Shown here piece by piece: positions 46,814 through 56,700 of a stretch of DNA of 64,000 nt. Position 1 is the first letter of the stretch. Each line of letters begins with the position of its first letter. Origin of the DNA: Pseudovirgaria hyperparasitica. Taxonomy: Eukaryota; Ascomycota; Dothideomycetes; Acrospermales; Acrospermaceae. The stretch spans positions 626,850 to 690,849 of the forward strand of contig NW_022985566.1 in NCBI RefSeq assembly GCF_010093815.1. The letters run 5' to 3'. The translations under genes were made by a program, and so were the position numbers. The notes under the pieces were generated by a model. That model worked only from the letters and a program-made list of their open reading frames with translations. It was not told the origin of the DNA and did no database searches.

Positions 46814-47752
46814 ATGCACACCTCCGGCTTTTCACACACGCCCGTCTCGCGCATCCTCGTCTTCTACATCATCGCCTCCGCCCTCCTCGTCAGCCTCACC
46901 GACAACCGCCAATACATCTTCATCCTCGTCGACCGCCACCTGTGGGGCTACCACCAGTTCTGGCGCCTGCTGACCTGGCAAGCCGCATATCTGAACAGCG
47001 TCGAGGTGATATGCGCCGTATGGACGGTGTATGGGCTCAGAGTCGTGGAGAGGGGTTGGGGGAGTAGGAAGTTTATGGTACGGTTGCATGCTCACCCTCC
47101 TTTCTAACGCACCGCTCGTATCGGGTTATATTATATATAGATACTGACAACGAACTCACAGAGCTTCATCCTAACCACCCTCCCATACACAACCCTTCTC
47201 CCCCCTCTCCTCACAGCCCTCATCCTCCGCCCCCTCACTCTCAACTCAATAAACCTCCTCCCCGCCGGCCCTACACCCCTCATCTTCGCCCTCCTGGCCC
47301 AATACCACGCTTCCGTCCCCGCGACATTCAGATACCGCCTCCTCACGCGCCGGCCCCCATCCACATCCACATCCACATCCACACAACCCTCCTCCTCCCC
47401 GCCAGCATCCCTAACACTAACCTCCAAATCCCTCTCATACATCTTCCCCCTCCAACTTGCCCTCTCGCAACTCCCTGGCTCTGCGATCGCGGCGGCCGTG
47501 GGCTTTGCGGTGGGGTATGCTTGTAGGAATGAGGTGTTGCCGGGGGGGAGTTGGCGTGTGCCTGGGTGGGTTGTGGGTGAGGAGAGGAGTGTGGAGAGGG
47601 CGCGGTTTGAGGGGTTGAGGAGGAGGTTGGAGTTGGAGCGGGAGGGGGACGGGAGGGGGACTGGGAGGGATGGAGAGGCGGATGGGGATGGGGATGCGAG
47701 GAGGAGGACGCTGGGCGGGTTGGTGGCGGAGCAGTTTCGGGGTGGGGTTTAG
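46814..47752 (+). CDS. UBAC2/Dsc2-like rhomboid-fold membrane protein
   Basis: Exons 46814..47077 and 47162..47752; 84-nt intron; 284 residues. The join reads GSRKFM-SFILTTLPY, matching the conserved ERRYGSRKF segment of UBAC2. Family members are ER rhomboid pseudoproteases that help Dsc/gp78-type ubiquitin ligases (family knowledge). Visible: first membrane helix (ILVFYIIASALLVSL), the Q.WRLLTWQ motif before the second, an ERGWGSRKF loop, further hydrophobic segments in exon 2, and a C-terminal GSAIAAAVGFAVGYACRNEV helix followed by SWRVPGWVVG. No C-terminal UBA domain is present before the stop, unlike human UBAC2 and Dsc2. A small (ST)n stretch comes from a CATCCA repeat near 47358-47382. 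Third-position use flips from C/A to G/T at about 47480. Confidence 0.78.
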
Positions 47753-48407
47753 GGGGTTGATGAAGGTGGGGAGGGGAGGGAAGAGGAGTGGTGGTGGTGT
47801 CTTGCTTGTGAGTATGCTATTGAGGTATATGTATACGTATTATTCATGCCTCTGGCATGTGTCTTGTGCATGCCAGTATGTAAAGATACACTATATTTAC
47901 AAGTCGCGTCTACGAGACGCTCGCTGCTCAAAGCCTTTGTTCCTCAGGCCGAGCCGTCATGTTCGTCTGTCAGTATACCCTCTGATTACATGCTCTTTGA
48001 CTGGACTGAACTGAACTGAACTGAACCGAAGGAAGTGTCCTGTTCAACCCTCCGAACGTCCCCCTTGAAGGCATATCTTCCTCGTTCTACGCACCTCTCT
48101 TCTTCCAGATTTCCATTTCGCCTCACGGACGGATATAGATCCTCTCTCCTTTGTGAAGTATTTAGTGTTTCGTACTTAGTTTTGAGTTTTGAGTTTTGAA
48201 TGTGGAGTGCCATCATCGCTGCTGCTGTTGGGCATGTGTATGTCGAGCGAACGATTGATGGGTTGGGAGAATCGAATTCTTGGCTTATGGTAGTGGTGCC
48301 TATCGTGCGGTGCGTAGGTGGGTATCATGGAAGTTCGAGTTTGAGTAATACTTGTGTTAAAAGTTGTAATGCTGTCGAGTGTTGCGTTCGATGTGCTTGC
48401 TGCTGGC
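47753..48407. other. Convergent intergenic region
   Basis: Shared 3' flank of the UBAC2-like gene and the SNARE gene. G-rich until ~47800, then mixed; a small ACTGA repeat lies near 48003-48028. No gene seen. Confidence 0.5.
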
Positions 48408-49204
48408 TCAGAGAACCAAGAGCAAGACCAGCAAGACAATCAACACGGCGATGAGCAGTCCTATACAACAACTCGACCAGCGATCTGTGTAATACACTCT
48501 GCGTCAGCCCAGTCCAGCACCACAAACTCCCCCAAAAAACCATACATACCCTCATTATGCCGAATCACCCACCCGACCCGCTCCAACCCACTCGCCAACT
48601 TCCCACCCACCCGATCAGCCACAACCTCGACCTCCTCCAACATCCCCCGCTGCTCCTCCAGCTCCCGACCCATCGAATCAGCCTGCTGCCGCAGCGTACC
48701 CACCGTGTGGAACACCGAGTCCAGCGTGCTATCCTGCGCTTGCATAATTTCTAGCTGTTGCTCTTGTTCGAAGCCTTCGTATGCGTCTCCATCTGCGTCT
48801 TCGTCCTCGCGGTCAAAGGACGACGGGTCGGGCAGGTTACTACTACTCCCTACACCACCGGTACCAGAAATCCCATCCTGCATCCCGTCGACCTCAAGCC
48901 CGACGCGCCGCACGAACTCGCGCCGTCGGGCGAGTTCATCGGGCGCGATGCCATACCGTGCGGGGGCTTGCTCGACGGCGGACACGGAGGCGAGGAGGTC
49001 GTGTAGGTCGCTGGTGAGGTCGGCGAGGTGGGACGAGAGGTCGGTGCGGGCGGAGGTGAGTTCGGGGGTTGTGGTGTTGGGGGATCGGGTGGTGGTGGTT
49101 GTGGTGAGGATGCGCTGATAGGAGGAGTAGAGGGTGCGGGTTGTGTGGAGGAGGGTGAGGAGGTCGGCGCGGGCTTGCGGGTAGGGGTCGGCTGGGGGTG
49201 GCAT
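48408..49204 (-). CDS. tlg1: Tlg1/syntaxin-6-like Qc-SNARE
   Basis: SNARE of the trans-Golgi/endosome. Exons complement(48550..49204) and complement(48408..48484), 65-nt intron; 243 residues. The N-terminal helical domain fits the syntaxin-6 N-terminus (DPYPQARADLLTLLHTTRTL). The SNARE motif begins near QAQDSTLDSVFHTVGTLRQQ and contains RELEEQRGMLEEVE, very like GELEEQAVMLEDF of syntaxin 6, where the Gln is the zero-layer residue. Splicing turns the exon-1 end VIRHNE into VIRHNEDRWSSCC and adds a C-terminal membrane anchor (IGLLIAVLIVLLVLLLVL) ending at the stop, which is required for a tail-anchored SNARE. An acidic linker (DREDEDADGDAYE) separates the domains. It shares a 230-base divergent promoter with the METTL25-type gene. 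Confidence 0.92.
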
Positions 49205-49434
49205 TGTTGTGTTTTTGGAGATGGAGATGAGGGTGAGGATGATGATGTTGGAGTGAAGATGGAGGAAAGTGGTTTGGGAGCGGGGATGTATGGATGGATA
49301 CGGAGCCTCGCCCGATATTGTGTCGCGTCTTCCGGCCCGCGATAGTTAGATATTTTTTTATGGTGCGTTCGTTCCGGGTGTTGTGTTTAAGGCGAGAGTA
49401 ATAACGGTCGCGAGAGCATATGCTGTGATATGAC
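49205..49434. promoter_or_regulatory. Short bidirectional promoter between the SNARE and METTL25-type genes
   Basis: Only 230 bases separate the two divergent start codons, so core promoters must overlap. The SNARE-side half is G-rich on the + strand (C-rich on its own coding strand); no specific factor site is claimed. Confidence 0.6.
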
Positions 49435-51549
49435 ATGCCGATAGGACCAGAAAAAGCGCTGCCTCTGCCAGCAGGATTCGACGACGTGGACTCGTACGTG
49501 GACTCGTTGCTCCATTTTGGGACGTCGTCATGGCTTCTGCAAACCCTGTGCGGCGGCGTGCACATTCTCGACTTCTTCACGCGGGACCCGGACATCTACT
49601 CGCAGATCCTGCCACAGGATTGGCGGGACTGGTTCGAGAAGCAGGAGGACATCATGCCGATTCTGGATCTCTTGATGCGTGATGACCTGGGTGTGCATCT
49701 TCAGTCTGCGAGTGGTTGTGATGGTGGGGAGAACGTGAAGACTTGTTGGCAAGGGGGCCCACCGCCGGCGTCGCTTGTCGAGTATATCGCTGATGTGCGT
49801 CGACATCTCCTGGACCGCCGGTTTGAGCCCTTGCAAGCACCACCGCCTACGAAGCCGGATGTCAGAATGCACAAGCATGGCATAACCCTGCAGATCGCGG
49901 TCGGCATGAAAGACAAGAAAGTCCACGAGGTCGACAATTTTGCTAGATATGTGGACAGACTGACTGCGGATATTGCCGCGAGTAAGTCGCGCAACATCAC
50001 GCATCTTGTCGACTTTGGATCGGGGCAGAACTATCTCGGCAGGGCGCTGGCGAGCGAGCCGTATAACAAGCATCTGATTGCGGTAGAGAGTAAGCCGCAT
50101 AATATCGAGGGCTCAAAGATCAAGGATATGCGCGCGCAGAGGTCGAGGAAGCCGGTCGTTATTGTGAACAAGAAAGCTCACCGCACCGAGCGCTATGGTT
50201 TGAACGCGAGGAATGGCTACAAGAAAGGGGAGACTCCGAAGCCATTGCGTGAAGGTCTTGCAGAGAGTGCTTCCCCGATAACTGAACCTACTCCAAATGT
50301 CGCTCCAGAGCACGCAAAGATGTACAAGGAGGCCTCAGACAGGGGGCAATCAGCAACAGATTTGACAAGGGGGCCGGTGAGGGCAAAGTTGGACATCCCG
50401 CAGGAGGGCAAGGGCACGACGCAGTATGTCGCGCACAGGATAGAGGATGGAGATCTGTCTGTGGTGATAGACCAAATCGTAGACACTGACCAGCTTCCTG
50501 ATGCCACCAAAGACATGTCCTCTCTCGCGATCACAGATTCCATCTTAGCAGAGACCAAGGCCCAAGAACCCAACCTCATGACAATATCCCTCCACTCGTG
50601 CGGAAACCTGCTCCATCATGGCCTCCGCACCCTGACCCTCAACCCGAAAGTCAGCGCTGTCTGCATGATCGGCTGCTGCTACAACCTCGTTACAGAACGC
50701 CTCAGTCCTCCCTCATACAAACTCCCTTCCCTTCGATCCAACCATCCTCGCCTCATCTCGACATCAAATGCACGCGATCCCCACGGTTTCCCCATGTCAA
50801 CCCGCCTCGCAACCTACAAAATGCCTCCCCTTGACCTCCCCAAACACATCCTCACCAACCCCGCCATGACAGACGGCATCGACGACATATCTTCCCTTCC
50901 CCGCGGCGAAGGCATAAACCTCAACATCACCGCACGTATGATGGCCGTGCAAGCCCCTCAAAATTGGGGCCCTGCCGACAGCGACGCCTTCTTCACCCGC
51001 CACTTCTACAGAGCCCTCCTACAACGTATCTTCCTCGACCTAGACCTGATTCCGGCCCCGATACCAACAGCATACACAATGTGCTTTTCCAAGGACACAC
51101 CCGCGCACGACCGCGCTTCGCAGAATCGTCCGCCGCGCTCACCCGCGGGCAGCGGCAGCGGCGGCGACCCCATCATCATCGGCACGCTCAAAAAGGCAGC
51201 ATATGCGTCCTTTGTCAGCTACGTGCGTGCGGCAGGTGAGAAGTTGGCCGGCACGCTGACGGCGTACGACCACCACTCGGCGCCCAACCCGGCGATCGCA
51301 ACTGGTCTGGCAGCACTGACGGACGAGGCGATTCTGGATTACGAGCGGCGGTATGCGCATCGCAAGCGGCAGCTGAGCGTGGTGTGGTCGCTGATGGCGT
51401 ATTCGGCGGGGGTGGTGGAGGCGATTATGGTGGTGGATCGCTGGGCTTGGTTGCGGGAGCAGGAGTGTGTTGGGGAGGCGTGGGTGGTGCCTGTGTTTGA
51501 TTATGCGCTGAGTCCGCGCAATTTGTGTGTTGTTGGGGTGAAGAAGTAG
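49435..51549 (+). CDS. METTL25-type methyltransferase-domain protein
   Basis: Single exon, 704 residues. Resembles the METTL25/METTL25B (RRNAD1) family of SAM-dependent methyltransferase-fold proteins. Visible: an N-terminal helical region (FFTRDPDIYSQILPQDWRDW is a family-like block), SAM motif I THLVDFGSGQNYLGRAL at ~189-205, the downstream block LMTISLHSCGNLLHHGLRTL, then MIGCCYNLVTER, the family's GCCY motif. Between motif I and these blocks sits a disordered, charged insert (~235-340). The late part (ITARMMAVQAPQNWG ... RHFYRALLQRIFLD) is also typical. Substrate is not known to me; the human relative METTL25B is reported in RNA/ribosome contexts, so function here is open. From about 51210 the sequence turns G-rich, as in several neighbours. 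Confidence 0.85.
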   Translation: MPIGPEKALPLPAGFDDVDSYVDSLLHFGTSSWLLQTLCGGVHILDFFTRDPDIYSQILPQDWRDWFEKQEDIMPILDLLMRDDLGVHLQSASGCDGGENVKTCWQGGPPPASLVEYIADVRRHLLDRRFEPLQAPPPTKPDVRMHKHGITLQIAVGMKDKKVHEVDNFARYVDRLTADIAASKSRNITHLVDFGSGQNYLGRALASEPYNKHLIAVESKPHNIEGSKIKDMRAQRSRKPVVIVNKKAHRTERYGLNARNGYKKGETPKPLREGLAESASPITEPTPNVAPEHAKMYKEASDRGQSATDLTRGPVRAKLDIPQEGKGTTQYVAHRIEDGDLSVVIDQIVDTDQLPDATKDMSSLAITDSILAETKAQEPNLMTISLHSCGNLLHHGLRTLTLNPKVSAVCMIGCCYNLVTERLSPPSYKLPSLRSNHPRLISTSNARDPHGFPMSTRLATYKMPPLDLPKHILTNPAMTDGIDDISSLPRGEGINLNITARMMAVQAPQNWGPADSDAFFTRHFYRALLQRIFLDLDLIPAPIPTAYTMCFSKDTPAHDRASQNRPPRSPAGSGSGGDPIIIGTLKKAAYASFVSYVRAAGEKLAGTLTAYDHHSAPNPAIATGLAALTDEAILDYERRYAHRKRQLSVVWSLMAYSAGVVEAIMVVDRWAWLREQECVGEAWVVPVFDYALSPRNLCVVGVKK

Positions 51550-53758
51550 CTTGGTATGGTGTGCATGCGTACGTGCATCTGGCAGCTGGGTTGTAGGATC
51601 TGTCGTCTACGTCTGGGGGTTCTTGTCGCGTTCATCACCATACGTTTCACTGGCAACCATACATACATACACGGCCTAGGCATGATATTGATATCTAGCG
51701 GGTACGGCATCGGATGTACGCCCACGCCTCTCCCACTTACTCGGGATGATACCTCTCACACACTGCAGTCTCGAAATACGCACTTCCTTCGCAAGTCCTT
51801 GTCGCTCCAATCGCCCCGTCCGTCATACCACCCCGCGTGATGAACCGAAGACGACGCTCCACAGCCTTGCCCTCCACCTCCCACTCGTATGTAATCCAGC
51901 CACACGAAGTGAAATAGCTAGCGTCTTCTCCGTCCCATAATCACGATCAACGCCAAACTCTATCTATCTACGACAACTCCAGCAGCAGTCCCGGCTGGCA
52001 ACGACCGTCTCGAGCCCTTCTGGTATAAACAAAGAAGATTCTCCATTGTATTCTAGTATCGAGCCCCTCTTCGACGCAGTTCGGGGTGTGTTATCGACAT
52101 TGGCGTCATTCCGAAGGCTATCAGCGCCTTTGAGGATGAATGAATCGTTATAATTTCAAGACGAATCGACACCCATCCGGACTGTACATATTGTGGCACC
52201 GGGCAAATAGTCTCTAAACTCGACGAGCTCCTGGTATTTCCAGGGTAGCCTCTGTTGAGGAATACAGTATGTAGAGCACGCAAGCAACAGGCAAGGAACG
52301 GCAGTACTCTGTCTACTGCGTGGTAATGGCTGGTCTGATAATAATCACTTGTTGTCTCAGTGTCAAGTTGTCGATGTACCTGCGCGATAATGCCATGATA
52401 GCTATAACATTGCAGCTCGTTACCCACGCCACCCGCACCCCCTTGCATAGACAGATGCCGGTAAAGCAGGCGCATAGGAGAGCACTTAGGAGACCGCTCG
52501 CTGTCGATGGGTTTCAGGTTTCCGTAAGGGATGATGGAAGTGATAGCTCTTAGGGTTGATCCGCGCAGGCTCCGGAAGTCCGGGTCACATGCCGGCAGGA
52601 TGTATGAAACGGAGCTTGTCCCCATCGGGATAACGGCTCGGCAGCGCTTTGAGTTGCGTCTCTTCGACCTTCCATTACCATAAATCCTTGTTCTCTGCTG
52701 TCTCAATTTACTTCATCGGCCATCGAGCCTCCTTCCGCTGTTCTCTGTACACAGCCCCCGAGTACAGGCTTCATCCTGTCTCGTTCGAGCGCTCTCAGCC
52801 ATCGTCTCATTCGTCTACCATCGCCGCAAAATCTTCTTTCCAGCCCGTCTATCGTATCACTTTCGAATCGTTCTTCGGTCATGAAACGGAGACTTCCTAC
52901 TTCTCATTGGTGTCTACGGTTTCCATCAGGACCTGATTAGGATCCAGCTATAGTCGAAATCACTGTCTGTTATATGTCCAGTCAAGTTGGCTTCTTTGTG
53001 GATTGCGACAAGTCACTTATGTGTTCAGAAAGTGGCGTTCCCAGTCCACTTTTCTCCACTCCTGTTTTCTTTACATATATCCACGCCTGGTGCCAGGATG
53101 TCGTTGTCTTCCCTTCACGCGTTTTCCTCACATATCGACGCCGCAGGGCTGGACACAGCCATCGATGCCAGCTTTCTTTGGCCGACGAGCGAGGATGATG
53201 ATGATGCAACAACGCTATCAGAGTCTGGACGTTATTATCTGCCTGCAACAGTCACCACCCAATGATTCGGCAGCCTAAACAATGGTTGACCTTGAACAAG
53301 TCACTACGGCTCGCCCAACTCCTCTAGCAGTACTGAGTCAGTGGGATAGCAGATCAAGTTGCGAGGTCCCAATATACAGCAAGAAGGAACAAACACGGGA
53401 ATAAGTACACCCGGGCTGTTTCAAGGCCTGTCCAGTGCCACACAGCATCAGCCTTGTATATCTTGTACGATCCATAAGAGACAAGATCCAAGCGACCCCT
53501 CAGGCTTTCTCCGGCAGCTATTAGATCGAGTGGCATCTCACTTTCTAGCTTGAGTAGTCGCGCCATGAGTAAGTCTCTATTTTATCTAGACATATATATA
53601 TCTATATATATACACACTTCCGCTACTTCAGCCCCAATCTGATTATTATGTTATCCTATATTACCCTTCTCCCTTGATGGCATTTCGTCCCGTGCAAACT
53701 GCTCATCATTGTCCGAAGTTTCCTCAGCACTCGGTCCGACTACAATCATCAGTCGACA
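51550..53758. other. 2.2-kb intergenic region, no supported gene
   Basis: Open frames include 217 codons on the - strand (52053-52706, non-ATG start) and short + strand frames; none shows family features or clean splice continuation. A TA-rich run lies at 53591-53612. The last 100 bases are the leader of the large subtilisin gene. Confidence 0.5.
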
Positions 53759-56700
53759 ATGCTATCGAGTCCCCTTGTCGTTTGGTTCCTCCTTGCCTAC
53801 TACACTAGCTTAGCTTATGGCGAGTCCCTCAAAGAAAGCGATCTGACGGCAGAATCGTCTAGTCGTCCGTTCTCAACCTTGACCATCTCTCTATCAGGTC
53901 AAGGTGTGTGGCCAATCGACCAACAAGCAGCCAGCGGATATTCGGAATCGTCGAGCTCAGACAGCTCTTCTTCAGACGACAGTACTCCTTACTCCAAGAC
54001 GCCTGTTACCCCGCCGTCGACCATCTCATCGCCATTCACCCAGGATATCGGCCCTTCTTCTTCTTCGTCGTCGTCTTCTTATTATTCTCCTTCTCCTCCT
54101 CCTTCTCCTCCTCCTTCTCCTCCTCCTTCTCCTCCTTCTTCTTCTTCTCCTTCTCTTTCTTCTTCTCCTCCCTCTCCTTCTTCTCCTTCCCCTTCTTTTC
54201 CTCTCCCTTCTTCTTCTCCGTCTTCCTTTTCCAGCTTTGACACACTATCGTCGAATTCTCTGGTAGCCGAAAGCTCATGCTGCATTACTACCGGTGTAAG
54301 TTCTACATCAGCGATGCCATCCACCGCCAGTTCGTCAGCACGCGTAGCAGGGTCATCTTTTGGCAATAGCCCTGAGGAGACATCACAAGCTTTGGGTGGC
54401 GCCTATAGTTCCACCAGGATAGTGGACGGGGTCCCGACTATGGTGGAAGGTACCAGCACGGCACCCGACATAACTCCTCCTCCTGCTGTCCCTAGTGGGC
54501 CATTACCGTGGGGTCGAGTCGCTATTCCTATCGAAGTTGAGATTGACGGCATCAAGTACATGCTTCCCATCAATCAGAGTCAAAAGTTTGACCACATTAA
54601 CAAAGACAACAAAGTTATGCTTTTAGAGCTCTCCCACGATGAAGTCAAGATCACTACGGATCCGGAGGATGGTCCTCAGAAAAGAGAAACAACCGCTATC
54701 TACTCCATTCCGCAGGATATTGGGGATGGAGACGTCTCTATCAATCCAAAGAGCGGTAGTGGGCCTACAATCAAGGCTCACCGGGGCCACAAGTCCAATA
54801 AGCACAAGAGTTCTCTCTTCGATGCACTCAAGTCGCTCACGGACACGGTTGGCAAGGTTGTGAGTAATGCAAACAGCGTGGTGGACTCTGCAAAAAAGTT
54901 GATTGAGGACGATTTCAAAACCCCAAGTCTACAAGACCAGGCGCTGACGTCGATCGATGAGCTCATCCAAAATGCCGTAAATTTTGCAGAGGACACAAGT
55001 CAAATGGCAAGTGATGCGAGTTTCGAATTGGTTGAACTGGGAACCATGAACGCTCCAGCTACCAAAGCATTCAACGCCTACGAGGGGAGCACATGTATAC
55101 TCAACCAGCTCCGTCCAGTCCAGAACATCATGAAGATTTTAAAAGGTACGCCTGGAAACCCGGCCGCGCTGGATATATTTAAACATATCCTCAGGCGCAC
55201 GGTGACAAAGCCTGTGGCAGGATTGCTGGTATTGAGCGGGTCTATCGCCCTATTACATCCCTTGGCCACACAGACGTACGATGACACAATTCCACTCTCA
55301 AATATGGTGGGTAGCTCAAGCTATACATCTTCAGCCGCTACCTCGACCGCCAAGCCTACGGGGAAACGATCTCTGCACACCATCTTCACGAAGGACGGAA
55401 CTCCTTATGAAACCTATAAGGCTTTCCTTGAGGGACTTCCGGACACTGTGCAGGTCAGCACGGACCAAAGTGAATTTCCTGATCCGCAGTGGCAGGTCTT
55501 GGTCATTAGTCTTACAGATCAGGAAGCCAAAGATATTGCAGGCCATCCAATCATACAGTTGCTAGTAAAAAAAACAGACCATATCGACGACCCAGTAATG
55601 GACGACTTCGCGGACTTCTCGGCGGACTTCTCGGGTCCCGACCTCTCACAGCTAAATAAACGAGCTCCTCCACTGCGCCCGCTTCTTCCTAACACGATGC
55701 TGAGGAGGTCCTCTGCGCCCAATCATCTCAAGATGCTTGCCCAAAAACAGCCAGGAGACTTGAACAATCCCGGCTATCTATACGACAACCAGCTCGGCCT
55801 GGGAACCAACGTGTACGTATTAGATTCAGGGTTTGATTATAATCATCCGGAATTTGCCCAGGGTGATCGAGATGAGAAGCCCAAGTTCATGGTCGTGCCG
55901 AACCGCTATGCCCTTGGTGTCATACCCGGCGCGAACGCCAAAAGGCAACGCTGGGCCCCCGAAGACTTGCGTGACTGGCTCATTGTCACTACCGAGCCAC
56001 GATACCCGGGTGATGAGGTTGGATATCAGGGCCACGGCACCGGTATGGCAGCGGGTGCAGCAGGTCTGCTCTTAGGAGTAGCGCCCCGAGCGAACCTATA
56101 CTGTATCAAAATATCGAATGCCATTCTAGATGACTTTGATAACGTACCCGGTGTTCGTAGGGGTATTTATTACAAGGCGGCATCTATACAGGCTGAAGCC
56201 CTCAACTATGCCCTTGAAAGAGTTCTCAATAATGTATTGGCCACTGGTAAACAAGGAAAGGCAGTCATCAGCCTTTCCGCATTCACTGTACGATTCCACA
56301 CGAACTCAGGACCGAATGTACGACAGAGACAGCTGTATGAGAAGCTATGGAACCATTGGACGCCGCTGCTCGAACGTCATGAAATCTTGTTAGTCGGAGC
56401 GGCATCAAACGGAGGATTGAATCCGGACCCCAGAAAACAATACGTCGAAAATTATCTGCCTCCGGGGGCCGAGAGGGTCAATAATGCTATACTAACGGTC
56501 GGTGCGGTCGATCTCACTGGCAAGTATGCGAGTTTCACTTCCAGGGCGAGACCCGGTGGCTTGGCGCAGGTTCGGATCCATGGTCCGGGCAGAAACGTAC
56601 CATATGCACGATCGGTCATGCGCTTAGATTCCTCGATCGCTCGACTCGTAGATGAAACAAGCGGAACGAGTATTGCAACGGCTTTGATCAGCGGACTGGT

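Noticed and set aside
48354-49118. 254-codon open frame antisense to the SNARE gene
   Set aside because: Ser/Arg/Pro low-complexity shadow; the - strand product is a clear SNARE with a membrane anchor.
52053-52706. 217-codon - strand open frame
   Set aside because: Begins with TTG, has no recognisable motif or hydrophobic pattern, and overlaps other chance frames. The first ATG would leave about 190 residues. Not reported as a gene without expression evidence.
54036-54366. Glu/Lys-rich antisense frames and Leu/Phe-rich frames over the Pro/Ser tract
   Set aside because: They result from a pyrimidine-only repeat that is open in most frames.
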